Shown: positions 43,431 to 52,463 of the stretch, one piece after another
Position numbering within the stretch: the stretch's first letter is position 1
Layout: every line of letters begins with the position of its first letter
DNA from: Flavobacterium sp. M31R6
GTDB taxonomy: Bacteria > Bacteroidota > Bacteroidia > Flavobacteriales > Flavobacteriaceae
Length of the DNA stretch: 64,000 bases
NCBI RefSeq assembly: GCF_013284035.1
Contig: NZ_CP054141.1
Location: 2,232,001 to 2,296,000 of the forward strand
Direction: 5' to 3'
Program-made: the position numbers and the translations under genes
Notes under the pieces: model-generated
The model's input: the letters and a program-made list of their open reading frames with translations, nothing else
What the model was told of the DNA's origin: nothing
The model's database searches: none

Positions 43431-46400
43431 GTGAATTCTATCGCATTCGTTGATACCGAGATTGATCCTAAGAGCCAAAGGATTCTTGACATAGGGAGCG
43501 TCAAAAGCGATGGTAATTCATTTCATTCCAATTCCATTGCTGACTTTATAACCTTTCTCAGTGGAGCACAGTTTATATGTGGGCACAACATAATAAATCA
43601 CGATTTACATTATATTTACAATGCGATCACAGATGCTAAAGTTGATTCTGCAAACATAATTGATACTTTATTACTGTCTCCTCTGTTGTTCCCGACAAAG
43701 CCTTATCATGCTTTAGTAAAAGACGATAAGTTACAAACAGAAGACACTAACAACCCACTTAATGACTCTATAAAAGCTAAAGATCTTTTTTTTGATGAAG
43801 TTTCAGCTTTTAATCGAAGTGACGAAAAACTTAAGCAGATTTTTTATCTATTGTTAAATGAAAAAATAGAGTTCCACTCCTTTTTTCGCTTCATTGGATA
43901 CAAAAGCAGTAATACAGAAACAGAAAAACTAATTCATGAAAATTTTGATTCTGTTATTTGCAAGCATGCAGACTTATCAAAAATAATTTCAGACCATCCA
44001 ATTGAATTAGCTTACTGTTTATCACTGATTAATTGCAACAATCGATACTCAATTACACCTCCTTGGGTTTTAAAAAACTATCCTAAAGTTGAGCGAATAA
44101 TGTTTCTTCTTAGAAGCAATCCCTGCCTGACTGGTTGCGAGTACTGCAATCAGGCTTTGGACATCCACAAGGGACTGAAAAATTATTTTGGATTTGATGC
44201 TTACAGAACTTATTCAGGGGAACCTCTCCAGGAGAACGCAGTTCAGGCCGCAGTTGACAACAAATCATTATTAGCCGTATTTCCGACAGGTGGAGGAAAG
44301 TCAATTACTTTTCAAGTTCCTGCTTTGATGGCAGGTGAAAACATAAAAGGCTTAACAGTTGTGATTTCACCATTGCAATCGCTTATGAAAGACCAAGTGG
44401 ATAATCTTGAAAGGATTGGAATTACAGATGCAGTTACCATAAACGGTTTGCTTGACCCGATTGAAAGAGCGAAATCTATTGAGAGAATTCAAAACGGCAA
44501 AGCATCCATACTCTATATCTCTCCTGAATCACTTCGTTCAAAGACAACTGAAAGATTGCTCTTAGGCAGAAAAATTGTCCGCTTTGTAATTGATGAGGCT
44601 CACTGCTTTTCTTCATGGGGACAAGATTTCAGAGTCGATTATTTATACATTGGTGATTTCATTAAATCGCTACAGGAAAGCAAAAATCTTGAAGAACAAA
44701 TTCCTGTTTCTTGTTTTACTGCTACAGCAAAGCAAAAAGTCATTGAAGACATTTGTGAATACTTCAAAGAAAAATTGGGAATCAAATTTGAAATATTTCC
44801 TTCCAAAGCGTCAAGGACAAATCTGCAATATAGGGTTTTTGAAAAAAGAGATGATGAAGAAAAATACAACACCGTTCGCGATTTAATAGAGGAGAAAGAT
44901 TGTCCGACTATAATTTATGTTTCAAGAACCAAACGGGCAAGAGACCTTACAACAAGATTAAATGAAGACGGATTTAATGCAAGAGCATTTTACGGTAAAA
45001 TGGAAAGTCAGGAGAAAACAGAAAACCAAAATGCTTTCATTACTGGTGAAGTTCAAATTATGGTGGCTACTTCAGCTTTTGGGATGGGCGTTGACAAGAA
45101 AGATGTAGGCATGGTAATTCATTTTGAAATTTCCGATTCACTTGAAAACTATGTTCAGGAGGCAGGAAGGGCAGGCCGAGATGAAAATATAACTGCTGAT
45201 TGTTATGTTTTATTTAATGAGGAAGATCTGGGTAAACATTTCATACTGCTGAACCAAACCAAACTAAATTTACATGAGATAAAACAAATTTGGAATGCCA
45301 TAAAGTTCATTACCAAATTTAAGTCAAGTGTTCAAAAATCTGCTTTGGAAATCGCAAGAGTAGCTGGTTGGGATGACAATCTGAGTGAAATTGAAACGAG
45401 AGTTACAACAGCAATTGCAGCATTGGAGGAAGCTGGCTATGTGAAACGAAAACAAAACATGCCAAAAGTGTTTGCAAATAGTATTTTACCAAAAACAGCG
45501 CAAGAAGCGATTGATAAAATTATGCATTCGCAAAAATTTACTGAGGACCAAAAAATAACTGCAACTAGGATTATTAAAAGCTTATTTTCAAGCAAAAGTA
45601 GAAAGCAAACAAAATCTGATGAGGCAGAATCAAGAGTTGATTATATCTCTGATACTTTAGGTCTTGACATTAAAAATGTAATTTCCATTGTTAATTTGTT
45701 AAGAGATGAAAAGATATTAGGTGACACAAAGGATTTAACCGCATTCATAAAAAAAGGAGAAAACAAAAATCGTTCTCTTTCAGTTACCCAAAGCTATGGA
45801 CTAATAGAAAATTTCCTTTGTCCACTTTTCGAAGAACAGCAAAAATCATTTCACATTAAAGAACTTAACGAGCAAATCGAAGAAAGTGGCTGCAAAGATG
45901 TTTCTCCAAACAAGATAAAAACCGTAATCAACTTTTGGGCAATAAAGAATTGGATCAAACGACATAATCAGGATTACTCAAAAAATCATATTATAGCGAT
46001 TAGCTGTCAACCCAAAGAAGAATTAAAAGAGAGATTAGAAAAGCGACACATTTTAGCCGAGTTTATTGTTGGTTATTTATATGATAAAAGCAATTCCATA
46101 ATTGGAAAAGAGGAAACCAGGAGAGAAGAAGTTTTGGTTGAATTTTCAGTTCTTGAATTACAAGAAGCATTTGGAAATCAGGTTCAGATGTTTGAAGTGA
46201 AAGCATCAATTGAAGATATTGAAGATACTTTGTTTTATCTGTCACGTATTGAAGCAATAAAAATTGAAGGTGGATTTCTTGTAGTTTACAATAAACTCAC
46301 TATTTACAGGCTTGAACAGAACAACAGAGTTCAATACAAGGAACAGGATTACCAGAAACTAAGCCAATATTATGACCACAAAGTTCAGCAAATTCACATT

Positions 46401-48236
46401 GTAGGTGAATATGCTAAGAAAATGGTTGACGACTACTCTGGTGCTTTAAAATTTGTTGATGATTATTTCCAGTTAAATTTTCCCTCATTTATAAACAAAT
46501 ATTTCAAAGGCAGCAGAGAGCTTGAAATAAAAAGAAATATAACCCCAAAAAAATACAAACAGCTTTTTGACTCTTTGTCTGATGTTCAGCGAAGAATTAT
46601 AGACGACAAAGATTCAAGATATATAGTTGTTGCTGCAGGACCAGGAAGTGGTAAGACAAGAGTTTTAGTTCACAAGTTAGCTTCATTGCTTTTGATGGAA
46701 GATGTTAAGCATGAGCAGTTACTTATGGTAACTTTTTCAAGAGCAGCAGCAACCGAATTTAAAAAGCGTTTGATTGAATTAATTGGAAATGCCGCTCACT
46801 TCATTGACATAAAAACATTTCACTCTTATTGTTTTGACTTGTTGGGAAAAGTAGGAACAATTGACAGAGCAGGTGCGATTATCAAAAATACTGTTGAGAA
46901 AATAAAAACCAACGAAGTTGAAACCAGTAGAATAACAAAAACTGTTTTGGTAATTGACGAAGCACAGGACATGGACGAGGAAGAATTTGAATTGATAAAA
47001 GTGCTGATGGACAAGAACGAGGAAATGAGAATAATTGCAGTTGGGGATGATGACCAAAATATTTATGAATGGCGGGGAGCAGATTCAAAATATTTATCAA
47101 GTTTTATTACAGAAAAGCAGGCAACAAAATACGAACTCATAACGAATTATAGGAGCAAAAGCAATTTAGTCTCATTTACTAATCAATTTTTAAAGACTAT
47201 TGATAAGCGCCTTAAAGAAATTCCGATTGCCGCTAGTCAGCCTGGCAACGGAAAAATTAGAATAATTCATTATAATAACGGAAATCTTATCACTCCGTTA
47301 ATTAACGATATACTTTCAACTGGACTTTCAGGAACAACTTGCATCCTGACTCACAAAAACGAAGAAGCATCACTGGTTGCAGGACTTCTGACAAAAAACG
47401 GACACCAGGCAAAGTTAATTCAAAGCAACGATAGTTTTAGCTTGTATAATCTTGAAGAGGTTCGTTTCTTTTTGAATGAGCTGAAATTAAACGATGGTAT
47501 TTTTATTATCAGTGATGATGTCTGGGTAAACGCAAAAAGAAAATTGATTGACAGATACAAGTTAAGTTCAAAGTTTGAAATCTGCAATAACCTTATCAAA
47601 GATTTTGAAGGGACTAACACAAAAAGGAAATACAAATCTGACTTTGAAATTTTCATCAGAGAATCAAAGCTGGAAGATTTCATAAGCACAAATGGTGAAA
47701 CAATTTTTGTTTCAACGATTCATAAAGCAAAAGGTAAAGAGTTCGACAATGTGTTTTTGCTTCTTGATAACTTTGATGCAAGGGAAGATAAAATGAAGAG
47801 ACAAGTCTATGTTGCCATGACAAGAGCAAAACAAAATTTGACTGTTCATTTGAACGGGAATTATCTTGACCAAATAAAAACTGAAGAATTAGAGAAAATT
47901 GAAAACAACGAAACATTTCAAAAACCAAGCGAATTGGTAATGCACCTTTCACATAAGGATTTGAATTTAGGATACTTTGAGTATGTTCAGAAGCGATTAA
48001 ACACATTGACAAGCGGAGATTCAATTATTATTTCTGATGAAGGCTGCAAAAATGATATAGGGGAATTGATTTTAAAGTATTCCAAAAGATTTCTTGAAAC
48101 AATATCAGAGAAGAAGAAAAGCGGTTATGAATTGAAAGAAGCCAAAGTGAATTTCATTGTTCATTGGACAGATGAAGACAAAAAGATTGAAGTAAAGATT
48201 GTTCTACCTGAATTACATTTTGAAAAAAATCAATAA
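43431..48236 (+). CDS. DnaQ-like exonuclease + RecQ helicase + UvrD helicase fusion
   Basis: The 1,601-residue protein (GTG start) combines three nucleic-acid enzymes. Residues 1-125 are DnaQ-like: D8-x-E10 (FVDTE), GHNIINHD with D58, and NPLNDSIKAKD, in which the usual ExoIII His seems replaced. Residues 250-600 are RecQ: PTGGGKS near 286, VIDEAHCFSSWGQDF near 387, GMGVDKKDV near 551 and QEAGRAGRDE near 580. Residues 1,050-1,500 are UvrD-like SF1: GPGSGKTRV near 1,068, VIDEAQDMDEEE near 1,174, DDQNIYEWRG near 1,206 and STIHKAKGKEFDNVF near 1,427. Such a protein could unwind and degrade DNA in both helicase styles. The GTG is preferred because the exonuclease strand begins at residue 4. It is alone in its transcript and is framed by direct repeats, consistent with a transferred unit. 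A defence or repair role is inferred. Confidence 0.88.
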   Translation: MNSIAFVDTEIDPKSQRILDIGSVKSDGNSFHSNSIADFITFLSGAQFICGHNIINHDLHYIYNAITDAKVDSANIIDTLLLSPLLFPTKPYHALVKDDKLQTEDTNNPLNDSIKAKDLFFDEVSAFNRSDEKLKQIFYLLLNEKIEFHSFFRFIGYKSSNTETEKLIHENFDSVICKHADLSKIISDHPIELAYCLSLINCNNRYSITPPWVLKNYPKVERIMFLLRSNPCLTGCEYCNQALDIHKGLKNYFGFDAYRTYSGEPLQENAVQAAVDNKSLLAVFPTGGGKSITFQVPALMAGENIKGLTVVISPLQSLMKDQVDNLERIGITDAVTINGLLDPIERAKSIERIQNGKASILYISPESLRSKTTERLLLGRKIVRFVIDEAHCFSSWGQDFRVDYLYIGDFIKSLQESKNLEEQIPVSCFTATAKQKVIEDICEYFKEKLGIKFEIFPSKASRTNLQYRVFEKRDDEEKYNTVRDLIEEKDCPTIIYVSRTKRARDLTTRLNEDGFNARAFYGKMESQEKTENQNAFITGEVQIMVATSAFGMGVDKKDVGMVIHFEISDSLENYVQEAGRAGRDENITADCYVLFNEEDLGKHFILLNQTKLNLHEIKQIWNAIKFITKFKSSVQKSALEIARVAGWDDNLSEIETRVTTAIAALEEAGYVKRKQNMPKVFANSILPKTAQEAIDKIMHSQKFTEDQKITATRIIKSLFSSKSRKQTKSDEAESRVDYISDTLGLDIKNVISIVNLLRDEKILGDTKDLTAFIKKGENKNRSLSVTQSYGLIENFLCPLFEEQQKSFHIKELNEQIEESGCKDVSPNKIKTVINFWAIKNWIKRHNQDYSKNHIIAISCQPKEELKERLEKRHILAEFIVGYLYDKSNSIIGKEETRREEVLVEFSVLELQEAFGNQVQMFEVKASIEDIEDTLFYLSRIEAIKIEGGFLVVYNKLTIYRLEQNNRVQYKEQDYQKLSQYYDHKVQQIHIVGEYAKKMVDDYSGALKFVDDYFQLNFPSFINKYFKGSRELEIKRNITPKKYKQLFDSLSDVQRRIIDDKDSRYIVVAAGPGSGKTRVLVHKLASLLLMEDVKHEQLLMVTFSRAAATEFKKRLIELIGNAAHFIDIKTFHSYCFDLLGKVGTIDRAGAIIKNTVEKIKTNEVETSRITKTVLVIDEAQDMDEEEFELIKVLMDKNEEMRIIAVGDDDQNIYEWRGADSKYLSSFITEKQATKYELITNYRSKSNLVSFTNQFLKTIDKRLKEIPIAASQPGNGKIRIIHYNNGNLITPLINDILSTGLSGTTCILTHKNEEASLVAGLLTKNGHQAKLIQSNDSFSLYNLEEVRFFLNELKLNDGIFIISDDVWVNAKRKLIDRYKLSSKFEICNNLIKDFEGTNTKRKYKSDFEIFIRESKLEDFISTNGETIFVSTIHKAKGKEFDNVFLLLDNFDAREDKMKRQVYVAMTRAKQNLTVHLNGNYLDQIKTEELEKIENNETFQKPSELVMHLSHKDLNLGYFEYVQKRLNTLTSGDSIIISDEGCKNDIGELILKYSKRFLETISEKKKSGYELKEAKVNFIVHWTDEDKKIEVKIVLPELHFEKNQ

Positions 48237-48263
48237 TTACCGATTAACTTTATAGTATACTAA
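48237..48263 (+). repeat. Downstream copy of the 27-bp repeat flanking the triple-domain helicase
   Basis: It begins on the first base after the stop codon and differs from 43314-43340 at two positions (both C to T). The pair defines a 4.9-kb unit containing exactly one gene. Confidence 0.65.
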
Positions 48264-48505
48264 AGCCTAATCAGAGCTATAGATAGTGTATGAAAACAAC
48301 GTCCAAGAGATTATATCCATCCTGAAATAATGATACACAAAAACCATTGTTATGGAAGAGAACATAAATTGTGTGAAACGGATCCAAAAAGCTATTTGAT
48401 GGTTACTGGGGTTGCAAATGTCGTGGTGTTGGATTTCAGAATTGTATAGTGGTTGGAAGGGAGATTGTAGAAGGCGGAAGGCAGGTTGCAGATTGGAGAA
48501 GCAAG

Positions 48506-48575
48506 AGGAAAGAAGGGCGAGGAAAGAAGGGCGAGGAAAGAAGGGAGAGGAAAGAAGGGAGAGGAAAGAAGGGAG
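48506..48575 (+). repeat. Five tandem copies of a 14-bp purine-rich unit
   Basis: The unit AGGAAAGAAGGGCG or AGGAAAGAAGGGAG is repeated five times without gaps (two of the first type, then three of the second). The + strand is entirely G/A apart from the C in the first two units. It is a minisatellite that can slip in copy number. Confidence 0.85.
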
Positions 48576-48777
48576 AGGAAGGCAGATTGCAGGTTGGAGA
48601 AGAAAGATGAAAGATGAAAGAACAAAGAAATGTTTTTTATTTTGAATTGCTTTGCCTATTCGCTATCACTCGGGTTTGAATGAAGGGTTACGTAAATATT
48701 ATAGGAATTATGAAGAAGGTAATACTGTCTTTGTAATGCAAATATTGAATCTTTAGGGTAATCTATTTATGAGAATC

Positions 48778-48834
48778 GCGTTGCAAACGCTTTATTCAGT
48801 TCATATAAGTAAGTAGGCACTCGTTACAAACGAG
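48778..48834 (+). repeat. Two REP-like short hairpins
   Basis: GCGTTGCAAACGC at 48778-48790 and CTCGTTACAAACGAG at 48820-48834 are small perfect stems with 3-base loops and related loop-flank sequence (GTT-n-AAC). They look like repetitive extragenic palindromes and may be remnants mobilised by a REP-associated transposase. Confidence 0.45.
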
Positions 48835-48895
48835 CACCAGAGGGGGTAGTAGGTCTTTGTAAACTTCTTTCAGGACGAGACATTCATTTGTAATA

Positions 48896-49060
48896 TTATA
48901 AGTCCTTCTCATCGTTTAACTCTTCTTCATTGGGTTTTTTAAAGTAGTTTAATTCATTTTCAACTTCTTTTTCATCTTTGTTATTTTGCTTTATTAATAC
49001 AACAATTAATATTATAGCACCAATAAAGACGATCGATAATATATACCAATTGATTTCCAT
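48896..49060 (-). CDS. Small single-TM membrane protein
   Basis: A 54-residue frame on the minus strand starts MEINWYILSIVFIGAIILIV, giving one TM helix (about 5-24) followed by a very charged tail (KQNNKDEKEVENELNYFKKP, ending NDEKDL). This composition and length match small membrane proteins common in Flavobacterium chromosomes. It stands alone between repetitive DNA and an empty region; its function is unknown. Confidence 0.6.
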   Translation of the reverse strand: MEINWYILSIVFIGAIILIVVLIKQNNKDEKEVENELNYFKKPNEEELNDEKDL

Positions 49061-49605
49061 TAGATTTGTATATTACAATTTGCAATCTGATATTTACATA
49101 ATCAGAATATGATGTATTACCCTATATGGTCATTACATTTTAATAATAAAATTCGATTAGCATTCGCTTTAAATTCATCGATGTCATAATGCTCTTTATT
49201 AGGATTGTGGTTTGGGCAGTTTATCTGACTTAAGCAGTTTCTTTTCATTCTGGAATAGTATAGTTTCTTTTTAAATCATAAAAATTTATATCTTTTAAAG
49301 TTAAACATAAATAATCAATATTTGAAATATACTTCATTAATAATCAGTTATTTATGTCATTTTTGGTAAAAATTAGAATCAAAAATGGATATATTGAATA
49401 ATGGAAGATTAATATCTTAACTATCTGTGAAGGCTACTTTAGTATGTTCGATTACATCTAATTGGTTCCGTTCAACAAAGGTTTATCTTGTTGGCACTTG
49501 TTTTTTTAGTATGTAGTGATTTTTAATTCATTACTTTGTCTGATCGCCATCGCTATGGCGTTAGTGCTGCCCAGAGAACGAAACCCTTGCCTCTTGAGGT
49601 AGTTA
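49061..49605. other. Gene-free AT-rich stretch
   Basis: No coding frame, RNA gene or repeat of note is seen in these 545 bases, apart from a short stem CGCCAT/ATGGCG at 49545-49560 that may end the serine hydrolase transcript. Confidence 0.5.
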
Positions 49606-51105
49606 CTATTTCATCTCAATGTCAAATATTTTCTGTCCATTTTCTCCCAAATAATGCTTCAATAGCTTCTCATATAGACTTGCACCTGTGTCAGAGTTTG
49701 TGAAAATCAAAATACCTTGTTTTGTTTTAGGAAAAATAAACACAATAGTCTGAACGCCATTGTCTGAACCGCCGTGAGATAAAGCGTACTCTCCGTTACC
49801 CAAATCATAAATTTCGAAACCCAAACCAAAATGCTTTCCTTTTGTGCTTGCAACTTGAGGAGAAATCATTTCTTTAAATACTTTTTCTGTGAATCCGTCA
49901 CTATTCATTACGCTAATCAAGAAATTTCCGTAATCTTCAATGGGAGTCAATAAATCATCCGCTGCATTTGGAGTTTTGTTCTTTACGGTTTCATAGGCAT
50001 TTCCGTCTTTATCATAACCAATAGCAAGCCTTGATGGGTCTATGTTTTTGTCCCAAACATATCTAGTGTCATACATCTTTAGAGGCTGAAAAATAAGTTC
50101 GCTGGCCAATTGCTGCAGTGATTTTTGAAACTTCTTTTCCAACGCTTTTCTTAAATATTCAAAACCCTCGCCCGAATATTGGTATTTTGTTCCAGGATCA
50201 AACTGGAAATTGAGCTTTTTATCCTCATTCATCCAACGCCAATTCGGAAAACCTGTTTGATGGCTCAGAATAAGTCTTGTTGTCAATTTTTTATTTCGAG
50301 GGTCATTTGCAATTTCCGGGTCAATCCAATAGTTATAAAGAGGTTCGTCCAAATTCCATTTTCCTAAACTAACCAATTTCAAAGCTAGCATTGCTGTGAC
50401 AGGTTTTGTTAAGGAAGCAACATTGAAAATAGTGTTGTAAGGTGCGGAAACACCTTTTGTTATTTCTCCGTAAACTTTTATCTGTTCGAGTTTTCCATTT
50501 TTAATTATTCCAAGCCCAAGAGTTGGTACTTTGTTTTCTTGAAGCCATTTTTCAATTCCAGCATTATCGTCAAATAGTGAAGTATTTGCAGTTTTAAGCT
50601 GTTTTTTAATATGTTCGTAGCTGAATGATTTTGAAAGTTTCCATTCTCCATTTTCCAAAAGCCAAACGTGGGTAAATCTTGCAGAACTGCCAAACTTTTC
50701 AGATTTTCCAGTTTGTTTTTCAAAAAACTGATGCACACCAATTTGAATGGCACCATAAATTTTGCCCTGATTTGATTTATTGTAAAGAGCATAAATTTCG
50801 GTACTTTCTGGCAGCAATTCTCTTCTTGCCTGATAGTTTTTCCTGTCACCACACAAACCTGTTTTGAGATCGTTTAAAAATTTATTTCTATCAGAAACAC
50901 CATCTACATCGTGAAAGAATTCAAATTTTTCACTCAACAAATTTTCAAACTGCGAAATGTCGCACTTGTTGAAGCCAATTGTAAAAAGTAAACTGTCTTT
51001 AGAAATAATGACTTTGTATAGTTCCGAATTTTTGTCAACCTGCGCTTCGCTGTTTGCATTAAAAAAGAGGGCAATAATGAAGCTTAAGAGAATTTGTTTT
51101 GTCAT
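49606..51105 (-). CDS. Secreted serine hydrolase (beta-lactamase family) with NTF2-like domain
   Basis: From the ATG at 51105 the protein is 499 residues and begins with a signal peptide (MTKQILLSFIIALFFNANSEAQ); the longer frame from 51141 would bury it, so the later start is preferred. An NTF2-like DUF4440 domain follows (about 25-155), then a class C beta-lactamase/D-Ala-D-Ala carboxypeptidase-like domain with the catalytic S-x-x-K (ASLTKPV), a tyrosine motif (KYQYSGEGF) and a late SHGGSDNG motif. Such enzymes hydrolyse peptides or esters in the periplasm; true antibiotic resistance is not implied. It lies 105 bases after the HTH/DUF4870 gene on the same strand. Confidence 0.88.
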   Translation of the reverse strand: MTKQILLSFIIALFFNANSEAQVDKNSELYKVIISKDSLLFTIGFNKCDISQFENLLSEKFEFFHDVDGVSDRNKFLNDLKTGLCGDRKNYQARRELLPESTEIYALYNKSNQGKIYGAIQIGVHQFFEKQTGKSEKFGSSARFTHVWLLENGEWKLSKSFSYEHIKKQLKTANTSLFDDNAGIEKWLQENKVPTLGLGIIKNGKLEQIKVYGEITKGVSAPYNTIFNVASLTKPVTAMLALKLVSLGKWNLDEPLYNYWIDPEIANDPRNKKLTTRLILSHQTGFPNWRWMNEDKKLNFQFDPGTKYQYSGEGFEYLRKALEKKFQKSLQQLASELIFQPLKMYDTRYVWDKNIDPSRLAIGYDKDGNAYETVKNKTPNAADDLLTPIEDYGNFLISVMNSDGFTEKVFKEMISPQVASTKGKHFGLGFEIYDLGNGEYALSHGGSDNGVQTIVFIFPKTKQGILIFTNSDTGASLYEKLLKHYLGENGQKIFDIEMK

Positions 51106-51210
51106 CGTGAATTTTGTTTTGCTATAATTATTTTTTAGCAAAGGTTAGAAACTCTTGTTTTCTACCCTAAAAACTTCCCCGACAATAACCTGACAAAATC
51201 CCGACAATTT

Positions 51211-51783
51211 TTATATCATGCTAAAATTCAGCTTGTAATGGAGTTTTTTGTTTCTATCTATTTCTGTTGCATTCCGAAGAATAATGAATACATTAGATAA
51301 AACAATAAGTATAATAATCAGTAATGTGAATTGACGTCCCAGTTTCAAAAAAATGCCTAACATAAATACAATAGGTGCAATTATGGTCCAAAGTATTTGA
51401 ACTGAAATTATTTGTTTAGTTAAGTGATTTTTTTGCTTCATTACCAACATGAGGATCAACGGCACGAGAATATTTAATGGTGGAATTACTATAAATGGAA
51501 TAGAGGAGAGGTTGATTAATTTCAAAGAGGAATAATTAATGAAAAAGTCTTCTTTAGGCTCTTCGTTTTCTTCAATAATCTTTGTGTTTTGTTCTTGTGT
51601 TTCTTGGTTTAGTAATTCGTTTTCTTCTAATTGTAATGCTTTTGCCAAAAGGCGAAGTGTATACCCTTTTGGGTCTTTTCCTGACTCGATTCGCTGAATT
51701 GTCCTTACCGAAACTCTTGATTTTTCTGATAATTCTTCTTGAGTCAGATTTTGTAATTCTCTTATACTTTTTAATTTTGACAT
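51211..51783 (-). CDS. HTH regulator fused to DUF4870-like membrane domain
   Basis: The 190-residue protein has an XRE HTH at about 3-60 (IRELQNLTQEELSEKS, then RTIQRIESGKDPKGY) and, after an acidic linker, three or four hydrophobic helices (about 97-190) resembling the DUF4870/Tic20-like family (SSIPFIVIPPLNILVPLILML). It would be a membrane-bound DNA-binding protein. It precedes the serine hydrolase on the same strand and may control it in response to an envelope signal, which is inferred from order alone. Confidence 0.8.
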   Translation of the reverse strand: MSKLKSIRELQNLTQEELSEKSRVSVRTIQRIESGKDPKGYTLRLLAKALQLEENELLNQETQEQNTKIIEENEEPKEDFFINYSSLKLINLSSIPFIVIPPLNILVPLILMLVMKQKNHLTKQIISVQILWTIIAPIVFMLGIFLKLGRQFTLLIIILIVLSNVFIILRNATEIDRNKKLHYKLNFSMI

Positions 51784-52141
51784 TTTACGATTTTAAAATT
51801 ACTGCCCAGGTCAGTTTGTCTAAAAACTACCTTTCATCCATATTTTGGTTAAAAATCACGTAAATATAGAAGATTTAAACTACAGTAAATGTGCTTTTCC
51901 TAAAAAATGAATTTTGTCTTGATAAAAAATAAACAGTGACAAAAAGCCATTTAAAGTCACAGAAAATGATTGTGCAGTGCATTAAAATTAATACTCATTG
52001 CTAACGGGAATAAGTTTAAGTAAAACCAGTTCCGTTTATCGCGGCCTTCCTTACTACCTCCGTTCGCTATTACTCGTCTATTTGTCTTTACTCTCAACAG
52101 AATCCTTAACTGTAAGATGAGGACGTGAGACCTCGAAGAGA

Positions 52142-52175
52142 TTTTTTGTTTTTATGCCTAATTAACATTCGATAT
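52142..52175 (+). repeat. Right copy of the direct repeat bounding the helicase block
   Basis: It is identical to 42822-42848 over 27 bases (52142-52168), then one mismatch and CGATAT. Unlike the left copy, it is not preceded by the terminator stem or the 13-bp attachment core. Confidence 0.6.
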
Positions 52176-52290
52176 CACACAGGCAATTACTTTGCCTCGT
52201 GTGTTAGAAGTAAAAGAAGTAGTTGAACTGCTAAGTTAACAGATCTTGTTACGCTATAATTGAGTGATAGAATTTATAATTCTTGGATTC

Positions 52291-52463
52291 TTATCCGATT
52301 ATACAACGTAAAACATGTTCCAGTTGAAGGCCTGAATACGAACAAAATTCCTCTATAGAAATTAATTGATGTGGTTCTTTATTCAAGTTGTCTTTAATTT
52401 TGTTTAAATACAACCTTGCCTGTCTGTTTTACCGGTAATACGCTGTACATCTTTTGGATACAT
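52291..52463 (-). pseudogene. Frameshifted small DNA-binding-like protein of Bacteroidetes
   Basis: Read leftward from 52463, the frame gives YPKDVQRITGKTDRQ and then breaks; the neighbouring frame continues with ARLYLNKIKDN and later ISIEEFCSYSGLQLEHVL to a stop at 52291. Joined, this matches a short (about 80-residue) HTH-like protein that I recall as common in Bacteroidetes, with an apparent loss of 4 bases at the junction near 52420. It is a decayed gene in the seam between the accessory block and the fructan locus. Confidence 0.5.

Larger units (their letters stand above)
48264..48895. other. Repeat-rich intergenic region
   Basis: No gene is supported in these 632 bases. They contain a purine-rich tandem array, two imperfect copies of a GGCAGATTGCAGGTTGGAGAAG-like stretch on either side of it (near 48478 and 48580), and two small hairpins of REP type, listed separately. 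An open frame of 77 codons across the array (48412-48645) is a product of the repeat and not a gene. Confidence 0.5.
42822..52175. mobile_element. Possible second inserted block (about 9.3 kb) bounded by direct repeats
   Basis: The direct repeats 42822-42855 and 52142-52175 enclose a HipB-like regulator, the exonuclease-RecQ-UvrD gene, a small membrane protein, a serine hydrolase, an HTH/DUF4870 gene and repetitive DNA. No integrase or transposase is present, so it would be a non-autonomous insertion, a remnant of a larger element, or a product of recombination at the hotspot. Only the repeat pair supports the limits. Confidence 0.35.

Noticed and set aside
48506-48575. Tandem repeats that might suggest a CRISPR array
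   Set aside because: The 14-bp units are contiguous without spacers, are low-complexity purine, and no cas gene is present anywhere in the window.
48412-48645. Open frame of 77 codons across the purine array
   Set aside because: Its composition (Arg, Lys, Gly, Glu only in the middle) is dictated by the repeat unit, and the opposite strand is open too, as expected for a repeat without stop codons.
49606-51105. Antibiotic-resistance beta-lactamase
   Set aside because: The S-x-x-K, YxY-like and HGG motifs fit the broad serine hydrolase/carboxypeptidase group. The NTF2-like fusion and lack of resistance context do not support a drug-resistance call.
52162-52239. Independent small gene after the right block-C repeat
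   Set aside because: There is no start codon, and the frame is closed by a stop just before it. It is best read as a possible C-terminal remnant and is reported only as context.
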